Source of the DNA: Acidisoma sp. PAMC 29798
GTDB taxonomy: Bacteria; Pseudomonadota; Alphaproteobacteria; Acetobacterales; Acetobacteraceae
Direction: 5' to 3'
Assembly: GCF_030252425.1 (NCBI RefSeq)
Contig: NZ_CP126994.1
Location: forward strand, 744,001-808,000
DNA length: 64,000 bases
Shown here: one piece after another, positions 34,996 through 43,280 of the stretch
Position numbering within the stretch: position 1 is the first letter of the stretch
How the letters are laid out: every line of letters starts with the position of its first letter
Notes under the pieces: model-generated
What the model was told of the DNA's origin: nothing
Seen by the model: only the letters and a program-made list of their open reading frames with translations
The model's database searches: none
Position numbers and translations under genes: made by a program

Positions 34996-36161
34996 AGCAC
35001 CTCCAACAACGACCCGAGCGCTGCCTCCAGAGTCTTCAACGAATTGGCTGCTGCGAAGAGATCGACATGGGGCAGGGCTTCCCGGATACCGCGCGCCAAA
35101 GGCTCATAGCGCGGATCGGCCTTGGCCGGATTGAACCAGGCGATGCGATGCGCGCGCCGCGACAGGGCCGCCATTTCGGCGCCGAGCACACCGGCCGGTC
35201 CGGTATCGTAGCCGTCACTCGCGATGATGACGACGGTACGCGAATTGACCAGCCGGCCATGCTGCCGGTTGAAGGCGGCCAGGCATTCGCCGATACGCGT
35301 GCCGCCGGCCCATCCGGCCGACAGCAGTTGCAGGCGTTCCTGCGCCCGCCATGGGTCGGGATCGCGGAGCGCATCCGACACATGGGTGAGTTGGGTGTGG
35401 TACAGGAAGACGTGGACATCGCCGAGTTCCAGGGCCAGCGCCCGCGCGACGCGCAGGTAGAAAAAGCTGACCAGGGACATCGACCGGCTGACATCGAGCA
35501 GCAGAACCAGGCGTGGCCGGACGCGGCGCGGCACCCGGAACCGTAAATCGTTGGGCGACCCGCCGCTCGCGACGCTCAGTCGCAAGGTGCGCCTCAGGTC
35601 GATGCGGCTGCCCCGCGCGCGGCTTTGCTCCCGCCGTGTGCGCAAGCGCTTGATCCGGCTGGCGAAGCTGCGAATGGCGGTTTCGATCGCATAGGTTTGC
35701 AGCTTGTCGTTCAGCGATCGGAAATCGGCATCCGCGATGCTGCGGGCGGCACTGGCGCCATCGCGCGCCGTGTCGTCACCGGGCAGGCCGGTGTCATCCT
35801 CCGCCTCGTCTCGCTGTAACACAGGCCCGGCGCGGCCGGCCTGGCTGCCGGCTTCATCCGAGAAGGCCACCTGTCCGGCCCCGCCGGCGCGGCTTTCGAC
35901 CAGCGCCTTGCGATTGGGCGGCATCCAGTAGCTGTCGAACAGGTCGTCGAACCGCGCCCAATCATCGGCGCGGGCACAGAGCAGGCTGCGCCAACCCCAG
36001 CGCAGCGGTTGCTCATCCATGATGCCAGTGACGGTCGCGAGCGCCACCGCGTCCTCATTCTCCCGGATGCCGATGACGAAGCCATTGCTTCGCAAGGTCG
36101 CCACGAAGCCCGCCATGCGAATGGTGGCGGCGGTTCCGGCCTCCGTCACAGTGAGGGCCAT
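34992..36161 (-). CDS. coxE: CoxE, VWA-domain accessory protein
   Basis: A 389-residue CoxE-type protein. The C-terminal half is a von Willebrand A domain with a MIDAS motif, LVLLLDVSRSMS (DxSxS), and a later SDGYDTGP. CoxE acts with the AAA ATPase CoxD in building the [CuSMoO2] centre of CO dehydrogenase. A flexible acidic stretch near residues 110-140 precedes the VWA part. It starts five bases after coxD ends and overlaps mocA by four bases. Confidence 0.88.
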   Translation of the reverse strand: MALTVTEAGTAATIRMAGFVATLRSNGFVIGIRENEDAVALATVTGIMDEQPLRWGWRSLLCARADDWARFDDLFDSYWMPPNRKALVESRAGGAGQVAFSDEAGSQAGRAGPVLQRDEAEDDTGLPGDDTARDGASAARSIADADFRSLNDKLQTYAIETAIRSFASRIKRLRTRREQSRARGSRIDLRRTLRLSVASGGSPNDLRFRVPRRVRPRLVLLLDVSRSMSLVSFFYLRVARALALELGDVHVFLYHTQLTHVSDALRDPDPWRAQERLQLLSAGWAGGTRIGECLAAFNRQHGRLVNSRTVVIIASDGYDTGPAGVLGAEMAALSRRAHRIAWFNPAKADPRYEPLARGIREALPHVDLFAAANSLKTLEAALGSLLEVL

Positions 36162-36166
36162 GCGAC

Positions 36167-37063
36167 CTAGCTTGCCAAGGCCAGTAGGCGGTCCAGCACC
36201 ACGGGCTCTATGGCGCGGACATCCTCATGCGTCTTGAGGAGCGCCGACAGGGTTTCGCGGATGCGGTCCGGCCCCGCTTCGTCGAGGCTGGAGATGCCGA
36301 GGCCGAGGATGGCGGCCGCCCAGTCCAGCGTTTCCGCCACGCCGGGCTGCTTCTTGAGGCCTTGTTGGCGCAGAGCCTGGGCGAATTCCACGATTTGCCG
36401 ACCGAGCCGATCGGCGATGCCGGGAAGCCGCAATTGCACGATCGCCAGCTCCTTCGCGAAGCTCGGATAGCTGAGATAATGATAGAGGCAGCGGCGGCGC
36501 AGCGCGTCCGACAATTCGCGCGTGGCGTTGGACGTCAAGACGACCAGCGGAATGCTGGTCGCGCGGATCGTGCCCATTTCGGGAATGCTGACCTGGTAGT
36601 CGGACAGCACTTCCAACAGAAAGGCTTCGAAGGCCTCATCGGCGCGATCGACTTCGTCGATGAGCAGAACGGGCGGCACAGCCTGCGTCAAAGCCTCCAG
36701 CAGCGGGCGCTTGAGCAGGTATTTTTCCGAGAACAGTGCGTCCTCCTCCACCCGGCTTGCACCCGCCGTTTCGGCCACGCGAATGGCAAGAAGCTGGCGC
36801 TGGTAGTTCCATTCATAAAGGGCGTGGTGAACGTCCAGCCCCTCGAAGCATTGCAGACGGATGAGCGGCGTGCCGCGCGCCCGTGCCAATGCCTTAGCAA
36901 TTTCCGTCTTGCCGACGCCGGGGTCGCCCTCAACCAGCAAAGGGCGCCCAAGATCGGCCATCAGCAGCAGTGTCGCTGCCAGGTCCCGCTCGGTGATATA
37001 GCCTGAGGCTTCGAGGCTGGTTTGCATGGCCGCGATGGCGGCCATCCGGGTCTCGGCTGTCAT
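36167..37063 (-). CDS. coxD: CoxD, MoxR-type AAA+ ATPase
   Basis: A 298-residue MoxR-class AAA+ protein: Walker A VEGDPGVGKTEIAKAL, Walker B PPVLLIDEVDRADEAFEAF, sensor 1 LVVLTSNATRELSDALRRR with the arginine finger. In Oligotropha, CoxD is needed to add sulfur and copper to the molybdenum centre of CO dehydrogenase, working with the VWA protein CoxE, which is the next gene. It overlaps coxG by ATGA (37060-37063). It is expected on the cytoplasmic side of the membrane. Confidence 0.9.
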   Translation of the reverse strand: MTAETRMAAIAAMQTSLEASGYITERDLAATLLLMADLGRPLLVEGDPGVGKTEIAKALARARGTPLIRLQCFEGLDVHHALYEWNYQRQLLAIRVAETAGASRVEEDALFSEKYLLKRPLLEALTQAVPPVLLIDEVDRADEAFEAFLLEVLSDYQVSIPEMGTIRATSIPLVVLTSNATRELSDALRRRCLYHYLSYPSFAKELAIVQLRLPGIADRLGRQIVEFAQALRQQGLKKQPGVAETLDWAAAILGLGISSLDEAGPDRIRETLSALLKTHEDVRAIEPVVLDRLLALAS

Positions 37064-37695
37064 GTCGCCTTTGTGCGACGAAACAGGCCGCCGACAAAAT
37101 CCTTGATCACCGCCCAGACCAGGGACAGCGCATTGAGCTTGATGTCGGCGGCCGGCGCCGGCGCCTGCACGGCGACAACCGGGGTCGGAGCTGCAGCGCT
37201 CGTGGTGGTGCTCATCGCGGCGACCGGCTGTGCCGCCTGGATGGCGGCGGCATGTGCACCGAGATTGGTGAAGAATTTCCCGAGCAGCACTTCCGACACG
37301 CTGTTCATCAGCCGCGCGCCGAAGGCCGCGACCTTGCCCGTGACCGAAACCTCGGACTTGCCGCTCAGGCTCGATCCGCCATCTGGCAGGGCCTGCACCC
37401 AGGCATGCAGATCGAGCGACGCGCCCGAGGTGCCGCCGGTATCCGAGCCGGTGCCGATGATATGCATGCGGCGCTCGACCGGATCGGCCGAGGCCACTTC
37501 GATATTGCCTTTAAAGCTGACCGTCGCCGGCCCGAGCTTGACGGTGACGGTGCCCTTGTAATGGGTCTCGTCCACCCGCTCAGTGATCTTCGCGCCCGGC
37601 AGGCAGGCGGCAATGCCTTCCATGTCCTTCAGCATTTCCCAGGCGAGATCCGGGGTCAGCGGCAGGTCGAGGCTTTTGTCGATGGTGATTTTCAT
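37060..37695 (-). CDS. coxG: CoxG, SRPBCC-domain CO dehydrogenase membrane partner
   Basis: A 211-residue protein with a START/SRPBCC domain in the first 150 residues (begins MKITIDKSLDLPLTPDLAWE; includes CLPGAKITERVDETHYKGTV and SVTGKVAAFGARLMNSV as shorter segments of the family), an Ala/Pro linker, and a hydrophobic C-terminal tail (LNALSLVWAVIKDFVGGLF). CoxG recruits CO dehydrogenase to the membrane, and members of the family bind quinone. It lies five bases after coxL and overlaps coxD by four bases. Confidence 0.88.
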   Translation of the reverse strand: MKITIDKSLDLPLTPDLAWEMLKDMEGIAACLPGAKITERVDETHYKGTVTVKLGPATVSFKGNIEVASADPVERRMHIIGTGSDTGGTSGASLDLHAWVQALPDGGSSLSGKSEVSVTGKVAAFGARLMNSVSEVLLGKFFTNLGAHAAAIQAAQPVAAMSTTTSAAAPTPVVAVQAPAPAADIKLNALSLVWAVIKDFVGGLFRRTKAT

Positions 37696-37700
37696 GAGGA

Positions 37701-40109
37701 TCAGCCTGCGATGTTCAGGGCCCGCAGCTGCTGCCAGGTGCGGTAGGAGTTGTGCGGCATGCCGGTATGGGTGACGCCGAGATGCGCGAAGGCATCAACC
37801 ACCGCATTGCTGAAGCAGGGGATGGAGCCGACATGCGGTGACTCGGCCACGCCCTTGGCGCCGATCGGGTGATGCGGCGACGGGGTGACGGTGAAATCCG
37901 TCTCCCAATGCGGCGTTTCCATGGTGGTCGGCAGGAAGTAATCCATCAAGGTGCCGCCGAGCACATTGCCTTGCTCGTCATAGGGCAGCTCCTGCCCGAA
38001 GGCGACGGCGAAACCTTCCGTAAGCCCGCCATGGATCTGGCCTTCGATGATCATCGGGTTGATGCGCGTCCCACAATCATCCAGGGCGTAGAAGCGACGG
38101 ACCTTGATTTCGCCGGTGCGCTTCTGGATGTCGAGCACCGTGAGATAGGCGCCGAAGGGGAAGGTGAAGTTCGGCGGATCGTAATAATCGACCGCCTCCA
38201 GACCCATCTCCATGCCTTCGGGCACGTTGTTATACGCGGCCCAGGCGATTTCCTTCATGGTCTTCGCACGCGCCGGATCGCCCTTGACGCGAAACTGGTC
38301 GAGGTCGAATTCCATATCGTCGGGCGAGACTTCCAGCAGATGCGCCGCGATCTTGCGCGCCTTCTCGCGGATCTTGTGGGAAGCGCGGGCAATGGCCGCC
38401 CCTGCGACCGGTGTCGATCGCGAACCGTAGGTACCGAGACCATAGGGCGCGGTTGACGTATCCCCTTCCTCGACATTGATCAGCGACGCCGCGATGCCGG
38501 CCTCGCTGGCAATGATCTGGGCATAGGTGGTCTGGTGGCCTTGGCCTTGGCTGATGGTGCCCATGCGCGCGATGGCCGAGCCATCGGGATGGACGCGGAT
38601 TTCACAACTGTCGAACATGCCGATGCCCAGGATGTCGCAGCTTTTGGACGGGCCGGCGCCGACAATCTCGGTAAAGGTGGTGATGCCGATGCCCATGAGC
38701 GTCGGGCAATTGGGGTCGGCGCGCTTGGCCGCCTGTTCGGCACGCAGCCCGTCATAATCGACGGCCTTCATCACCTTGCGCAGGGCGGGCTCGTAATCGC
38801 CGGAATCGTAGTCGAGACCGAGCGCCGAATGATACGGGAACTTGTCTTTGGTGATGAAGTTCCGCAGCCTGATCTCGGCTTTGTCGATGCCGAGTTTCTG
38901 CGCCAGGACATCGATCATACGCTCGATGATATAGACCGCCTCAGTGACCCGGAAGGAACAGCGGTAGGAGACGCCGCCGGGAAACTTGTTGGTATAGACG
39001 CCATCGACGGAGACATGGGCGTTCGGGATGTCATAGGATCCCGTGCAGACATGGAACATGCCCGCCGGCCATTTGGTGGGATCGGCGCAGGCATCGAAGG
39101 CCCCGTGATCGGCCAGAACATTGACGCGCATCGCTTTGATCCGCCCGTCCGTGTCGGCGGCCAATTCGCCGGTCATCCAATAGTCGCGTGCGAAGGCCGT
39201 GGTCGTCAGATTCTCGTTGCGCGATTCGATCCACTTCACGGGACGCCCGAGCACGATGGAGGCGACAATGGCGGTGACATAGCCTGGATAGACGCCGACC
39301 TTATTGCCGAACCCACCACCGATATCGGGAGAGACGATGCGGATCTTCGATTCTGGAATGGAGGAGAGCAGCCCCACAACGGTGCGCACCACATGCGGCG
39401 CCTGGGAGGTGATCCATACCGTGAGATCGCCCCGGATGGCATCGTAACTCGCAACGCAGCCGCAGGTTTCCAGCGGGCAGGGATGCACGCGCGGATAGAG
39501 CATATCCTGCTTCACCGTCACGGCCGCGTTCTCGAAGGCGCGGTCGGTGCGGTCCTTGTCGCCGATCTGCCAGTTGAAGATGTGGTTGGCGTGGCGCCGC
39601 GCACCATGGGCGCCGACATCCTTGCCCGCGAGATCCTCGCGGATCACCGTCGCATCGGCGTCCATCGCCTTATGCGGATCGACGATGGCCGGCAATTCTT
39701 CGTATTCCACTTCGACCAGTTCGGCCGCATCTGCCGCGACATAGCGGTCATCCGCGACGACAAAGGCCACTTCCTGGTTCTGGAAAACGACCTTGCCGTC
39801 CGCCAGAACCGCCTGCACGTCGCCGGCGAGCGTCGGCATCCAATGCAGTTTCAGCGGCTTCAGATCTTCGGCCGTCAACACCGCATGCACGCCGGGATGG
39901 GCCTTGGCCTTCGAGGTATCGATTGAGATGATGCGCGCATGGGCATAGGGGCTGCGCACCATGACGCCGAACAGCATGCCGGGCAGGTGGATATCATCCA
40001 CATATGTGCCACGGCCCTGAATGAAACGCGGGTCTTCGCGCCGCTTGCGCGAGCAACCGATGCCTTCGAGCCGCTCGAGGCGGCTGAGGTCGGGCGTGAT
40101 TTCGTTCAT
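37701..40109 (-). CDS. coxL: Aerobic carbon monoxide dehydrogenase large subunit (form I)
   Basis: An 802-residue molybdopterin subunit. The active-site loop reads SYRCSFR (381-387), with Cys384 at the place of Cys388 of Oligotropha, which binds the copper of the [CuSMoO2] centre. This CSFR form marks true CO dehydrogenases (form I), as opposed to the GAGR loop of form II homologues. The first loop position is Ser where Ala is usual. Catalytic Glu756 lies in GAKGVAESPHVG. Cofactor segments such as GGGFGNKVGVYPGY and QGQGHQT are present. Its start overlaps the coxS stop by one base. The enzyme oxidises CO to CO2 and feeds electrons to the quinone pool. Confidence 0.95.
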   Translation of the reverse strand: MNEITPDLSRLERLEGIGCSRKRREDPRFIQGRGTYVDDIHLPGMLFGVMVRSPYAHARIISIDTSKAKAHPGVHAVLTAEDLKPLKLHWMPTLAGDVQAVLADGKVVFQNQEVAFVVADDRYVAADAAELVEVEYEELPAIVDPHKAMDADATVIREDLAGKDVGAHGARRHANHIFNWQIGDKDRTDRAFENAAVTVKQDMLYPRVHPCPLETCGCVASYDAIRGDLTVWITSQAPHVVRTVVGLLSSIPESKIRIVSPDIGGGFGNKVGVYPGYVTAIVASIVLGRPVKWIESRNENLTTTAFARDYWMTGELAADTDGRIKAMRVNVLADHGAFDACADPTKWPAGMFHVCTGSYDIPNAHVSVDGVYTNKFPGGVSYRCSFRVTEAVYIIERMIDVLAQKLGIDKAEIRLRNFITKDKFPYHSALGLDYDSGDYEPALRKVMKAVDYDGLRAEQAAKRADPNCPTLMGIGITTFTEIVGAGPSKSCDILGIGMFDSCEIRVHPDGSAIARMGTISQGQGHQTTYAQIIASEAGIAASLINVEEGDTSTAPYGLGTYGSRSTPVAGAAIARASHKIREKARKIAAHLLEVSPDDMEFDLDQFRVKGDPARAKTMKEIAWAAYNNVPEGMEMGLEAVDYYDPPNFTFPFGAYLTVLDIQKRTGEIKVRRFYALDDCGTRINPMIIEGQIHGGLTEGFAVAFGQELPYDEQGNVLGGTLMDYFLPTTMETPHWETDFTVTPSPHHPIGAKGVAESPHVGSIPCFSNAVVDAFAHLGVTHTGMPHNSYRTWQQLRALNIAG

Positions 40110-40630
40110 CAGAGGGAAACCTCGGCCATCAGGGGATGTGACGTCTCAACCACTTCGCCGCGCAGCTTGCGGGCGGCGTATTGGATCGCCTTGATGATGT
40201 TCTGGTAGCCGGTGCAGCGACAGAGATTGCCCGCCATCCAGTAGCGGATTTCCTCCTCCGTCGGATCGGGGATTTCCTGCAGCAGGCGATAGGCGCGGGT
40301 GATCATGCCAGGCGTACAGAAGCCGCATTGTAGGCCGTGCTCCTGCATGAAGCCCTCCTGCAAGGCATGCAGCTGTCCGCCCTTGGCGAAGCCCTCGATC
40401 GTCAAAACCTGGGTCTCTTCGCACTGCACGGTCAGGATGGTGCAGGATTTGACGGACTGGCCGTCAAGATCGACGGTGCAGGCGCCGCAATGCGTGGTTT
40501 CGCAGCCGATATGCGGGCCGGTATGGGCGAGCTTGTCGCGCAAGGTATGGATCAGCAGCTCGCGCGGCTCGACCAGAACATCGACGGTGGACCCGTTGAG
40601 CGTGAAGCTGACGGCGGTCTTCTTGGCCAT
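40109..40630 (-). CDS. coxS: CO dehydrogenase [2Fe-2S] small subunit
   Basis: A 173-residue small subunit with two [2Fe-2S] clusters: ligands [15 protein letters not shown] plus the cysteine in SVKSCTILT, and [12 protein letters not shown] with [11 protein letters not shown]. It passes electrons from the molybdenum centre in CoxL to the FAD in CoxM. It sits between coxM (14-base gap) and coxL (1-base overlap), giving the M-S-L order of the Oligotropha enzyme. Length is usual (166 in Oligotropha). Confidence 0.95.
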   Translation of the reverse strand: MAKKTAVSFTLNGSTVDVLVEPRELLIHTLRDKLAHTGPHIGCETTHCGACTVDLDGQSVKSCTILTVQCEETQVLTIEGFAKGGQLHALQEGFMQEHGLQCGFCTPGMITRAYRLLQEIPDPTEEEIRYWMAGNLCRCTGYQNIIKAIQYAARKLRGEVVETSHPLMAEVSL

Positions 40631-40644
40631 GGGTGTGCTTCCTT

Positions 40645-41511
40645 TCAGGCGGCGCAGCGCAGCAGCGCCGCACGCAGCGCGCGCTCGACCATCTGGCCCG
40701 CCATGGCGCGCTTGTACTCTTCGTCGCCGCGCAGATCGGCGGCCGGCTCGCAGGCTTCCATCGCATGGCGCCCGGCTTCGGCAATGGCCGCATCATCGAC
40801 GGTCTTGCCCATGAGCGACGCCTCGGCCGCATCGGCCCGCATCGCGGCCGGCGCCACATTGGTGAGGGCGATCGACACCTCAGCGCAGACACCGCCTTCC
40901 AGGCGCAGCACAACGGCGGCGGCGGCGGTCGCGTAATCACCGGTCTTGCGTTTGAGCTTCGCATAGGAGGCGCCGCTTCCGGCCGCTGCCTTGCGAATGC
41001 GAATCTGCGTCATCACCTCGTCCGGCTCCATCGCCGTCGCATAGGTGCCGAGGAAGAAATCAGCGGCAGGCACGATACGTTCCCCGTTCGGGCCGACCAG
41101 GACGAAACTCGCCCCCAAGGCCAGCATGACGGCGGGATGATCGTTTCCGGGGTCGCCATGCGACACGTCACCGCCGATGGTGCCCTTGTAACGCACCTGA
41201 GGGTCGGCGATCTGCCGCGCCGTTTCAACCAGCAGGGGCAGATGCTCGGCGAGCAGGGCGGAGGCGACGATGTCGTGCTCCGTCGTCATCGCGCCGATGT
41301 GGATTTCATCGCCGCTCATGACGATTCCGCACAGCTCTTTGACGCGGCGCAGATCAATCAGATGATCGGGCGCCGCGAAGCGCAGCTTCATCATTGGCAG
41401 AAGACTGTGACCACCGGCCAGAAGCTTGGCCTGGTCGCCATGCTCACTCAAAAGGGCAATGACGGCCTGAAGTGTATCAGGCGCGTGATAGGCGAACGGA
41501 CGCGGGATCAT
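40645..41511 (-). CDS. coxM: CO dehydrogenase FAD-binding medium subunit
   Basis: A 288-residue flavoprotein subunit with FAD motifs [10 protein letters not shown] and [17 protein letters not shown], and the late [18 protein letters not shown] segment. ATG 41511 ([11 protein letters not shown]) was chosen over 41523: a strong GGGAGGA (41515-41521) lies between the two ATGs and can only serve the inner one, and 288 residues equals the length of the Oligotropha protein. As first gene of the cox operon it is preceded by the three-repeat operator at 41589-41636. Confidence 0.93.
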   Translation of the reverse strand: MIPRPFAYHAPDTLQAVIALLSEHGDQAKLLAGGHSLLPMMKLRFAAPDHLIDLRRVKELCGIVMSGDEIHIGAMTTEHDIVASALLAEHLPLLVETARQIADPQVRYKGTIGGDVSHGDPGNDHPAVMLALGASFVLVGPNGERIVPAADFFLGTYATAMEPDEVMTQIRIRKAAAGSGASYAKLKRKTGDYATAAAAVVLRLEGGVCAEVSIALTNVAPAAMRADAAEASLMGKTVDDAAIAEAGRHAMEACEPAADLRGDEEYKRAMAGQMVERALRAALLRCAA

Positions 41512-41588
41512 CGATCCTCCCATAGCTTAGTCTTTTTGGTCGTGGGATCAGGCTGGCACCCGGTCTTCGCGCTGTGCAACGGCTTTTG

Positions 41589-41636
41589 CGCCAAACCACC
41601 TGAGCGGCGCATGAAACGGGTCTGTGGTCGCGTGAA
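41589..41636 (-). promoter_or_regulatory. RcoM-type operator: three TTnnnG direct repeats, 21-bp spacing
   Basis: Read toward coxM on the minus strand, the repeats are TTCACG (41636-41631), TTCATG (41615-41610) and TTGGCG (41594-41589), each exactly 21 bases from the next, i.e. on one face of the helix. A triplet of TTnnnG repeats is the known binding pattern of RcoM, a LytTR-type CO sensor. No fourth repeat follows in register on either side. A -35-like TTGCAC (41579-41574) comes just downstream. The proximal repeat is 78 bases from the coxM ATG. Confidence 0.8.
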
Positions 41637-41752
41637 AGAGACCGCCGGGTCCTTGCGACATCGGTCGAACCTTCGTACCGTCATCGAACAGGGAGCGGCA
41701 CAGCCTCAACGGCACCCCTCAATCCAAGCGGCTCTCTGGGAGGGGATATTGC

Positions 41753-42556
41753 GTGAAGCGCGTGCTGGATAAAACGCCGCCGGAACCAAGCTTTCAGCAC
41801 AAGCTGGAACAATTTAACCCAGGTATTGTCTGGCTGGATGCCGAACGCCGAGTGACGGCGATGAACGATGTCGCGATCCAGGTGCTGCGGCCAGCGGCGG
41901 AGCCCGGACTGGGCGTACCGCTCGATGACATGTTCGGCGTCGATGTGCTGATGCTGCATCCGCAAAAAAGTCGCGAGAAGATTGCCTTCCTGTTGGGCAC
42001 AGGCGGCTATGGCGTTGCGGCCCATGGCGACAGATCGCCGCCGCCGCAGGCGATGATGATCAACATCCCAGACAGAATGCTGATGATCAAGGTGTCGCAG
42101 ATGGTGGCGGCGGACGGCACTGTCGGCACCTGCATGATCTTCTATGATTTGACGGATGTGACGACAGCGCCTCGCGCGGCTGGATATAGCGGCGACACAA
42201 CGGGTGTCGAGCCGGCGCGCTTGCTGTCACGCATTCCGGTGTATCGACACAATAGAATCATGCTCGTGGACGTCAAAGAGATCGGCCGTTTGGAAGGCGA
42301 CGGGCATTACACCACCATCGTCGGCACGGGAGATCGTTACCTCTCCAATCTGTCGCTGTCCGTTCTGGAAAGCCGGCTCGATCCGCAGCGTTTCATGCGC
42401 GTGCATCGCAGCCACATTGTCAATCTCGATTACGTCTCGGAAATCATCCGCGAGGATGATGGCTTCCTCGTCGCCTTGCAGGAGCCGCTGGGGCCGCCGG
42501 TGCCGGTCAGCAAGCAAAAGCTCGCAGCCCTGAAGGAGCGGTTCGGGCTGGTTTAG
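41753..42556 (+). CDS. rcoM: RcoM-type CO-sensing PAS-LytTR transcription regulator
   Basis: A 267-residue single-component regulator, the same length as Burkholderia xenovorans RcoM-1. Residues about 15-135 form a PAS domain with LHPQKSREKIAFLL, where His69 fits the proximal haem ligand, and MMINIPDRMLMIKV, which supplies candidate distal methionines (Met101/102). The C-terminal LytTR domain (about 165-265) has VKEIGRLEGDGHYTTI and FMRVHRSHIVNLDYV. It is divergent from coxMSL and should activate it when CO binds the haem. The GTG start follows GGGAGGGG by seven bases. The only cysteine is Cys127, so the thiolate ligand used by ferric RcoM-2 appears to be missing. Confidence 0.88.
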   Translation: MKRVLDKTPPEPSFQHKLEQFNPGIVWLDAERRVTAMNDVAIQVLRPAAEPGLGVPLDDMFGVDVLMLHPQKSREKIAFLLGTGGYGVAAHGDRSPPPQAMMINIPDRMLMIKVSQMVAADGTVGTCMIFYDLTDVTTAPRAAGYSGDTTGVEPARLLSRIPVYRHNRIMLVDVKEIGRLEGDGHYTTIVGTGDRYLSNLSLSVLESRLDPQRFMRVHRSHIVNLDYVSEIIREDDGFLVALQEPLGPPVPVSKQKLAALKERFGLV

Positions 42557-42594
42557 GCGGGATGGATTAAGTCCAAACCGCTATATACGAACCC

Positions 42595-42634
42595 CGTCAT
42601 GCTCTGCGCAGGCATGCCATGACGAAAGACTTGG
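42595..42634. repeat. Intergenic stem-loop repeat, copy 2
   Basis: CGTCATG (42595-42601) and CATGACG (42618-42624) form the outer stem; inside, CATGC (42598-42602) can instead pair with GCATG (42612-42616). The sequence GACGAAAGACTTGG follows. It shares the 13-base start CGTCATGCTCTGC and the trailing AGACTTGG with the element at 32415-32455. It lies between the convergent rcoM and esterase genes. Confidence 0.65.
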
Positions 42635-42662
42635 TCGTTGAACCGGCTCAACAATCCCTTGC

Positions 42663-43280
42663 TTAGCCGATGGTGTCCAGCCAGGCCTTCGCGAGCGTCA
42701 CGTCCGTTTGCGACAGGCCGTGGCCACCGGGCAGAACCTTGTGTTCGACGATGGCACCGCGTGCGGACAGCATCGCGGCGAGACGCGCCGGATTTTCGGT
42801 CGGCACGATCGGGTCATTGGCCCCCGACAGAATCTGCACCGGCGTGCCAGTGAGGTCTGAGCCGCCCGGCTCCGTCAGCGGCACCATCGCGCGAATGAGG
42901 CTGCCGGCGGCCAGCACGTCGGGGTGGAGCAGCATCAGCGCCGCCGCGATATTGGCGCCGTTGGAAAAGCCGACCGCGATGGGTGCGGCGAGGCCGTAGG
43001 CGGCGCGCGCCTCGGCGACGAAGGCGGCCAGCGCCTGGGCCTGAAGGCGCACATCGGCCTCGTCGAACACACCTTCCCGCAGCCGGCGGAAGAAGCGCGG
43101 CATGCCGTTTTCCAGCACCTGTCCGCGCGGCGAGAGCAAGGCCGACCCCGGCGCGATCATCCGGCCGAGGGGCAGCAGGTCGGTTTCGTCCCCGCCTGTG
43201 CCGTGCAGCAGCAACAAGGGCGGCGCGGCGGGGTCGGAACCCGGCTCGAAGCGATGAATGAAGGACAGGGCTGAGGTCAT
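42663..43280 (-). CDS. Alpha/beta hydrolase, phospholipase/carboxylesterase type
   Basis: A 205-residue serine hydrolase of the YpfH/carboxylesterase group. It has the oxyanion region LLLLHGTGGDETDLL, the nucleophile elbow GFSNGANIAA (Ser in G-F-S-N-G), the aspartate in SGANDPIVP and the histidine in PGGHGLSQ. Start 43280 (MTSALSF) was chosen: it overlaps the upstream stop by ATGA, while the longer frame to 43424 encodes only Arg-rich sequence inside the neighbouring gene. It is co-transcribed with a CoA transferase homologue. Substrate unknown. Confidence 0.82.
   Translation of the reverse strand: MTSALSFIHRFEPGSDPAAPPLLLLHGTGGDETDLLPLGRMIAPGSALLSPRGQVLENGMPRFFRRLREGVFDEADVRLQAQALAAFVAEARAAYGLAAPIAVGFSNGANIAAALMLLHPDVLAAGSLIRAMVPLTEPGGSDLTGTPVQILSGANDPIVPTENPARLAAMLSARGAIVEHKVLPGGHGLSQTDVTLAKAWLDTIG

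Noticed and set aside
38535-39926. 463-codon plus-strand frame inside coxL
   Set aside because: Shadow of coxL, whose active-site and cofactor motifs are complete on the minus strand.
32484-42556. CRISPR array, tRNA, transposase or integrase at the edges of the cox block
   Set aside because: None was seen; only the two stem-loop repeats mark the region, so horizontal transfer is not claimed.
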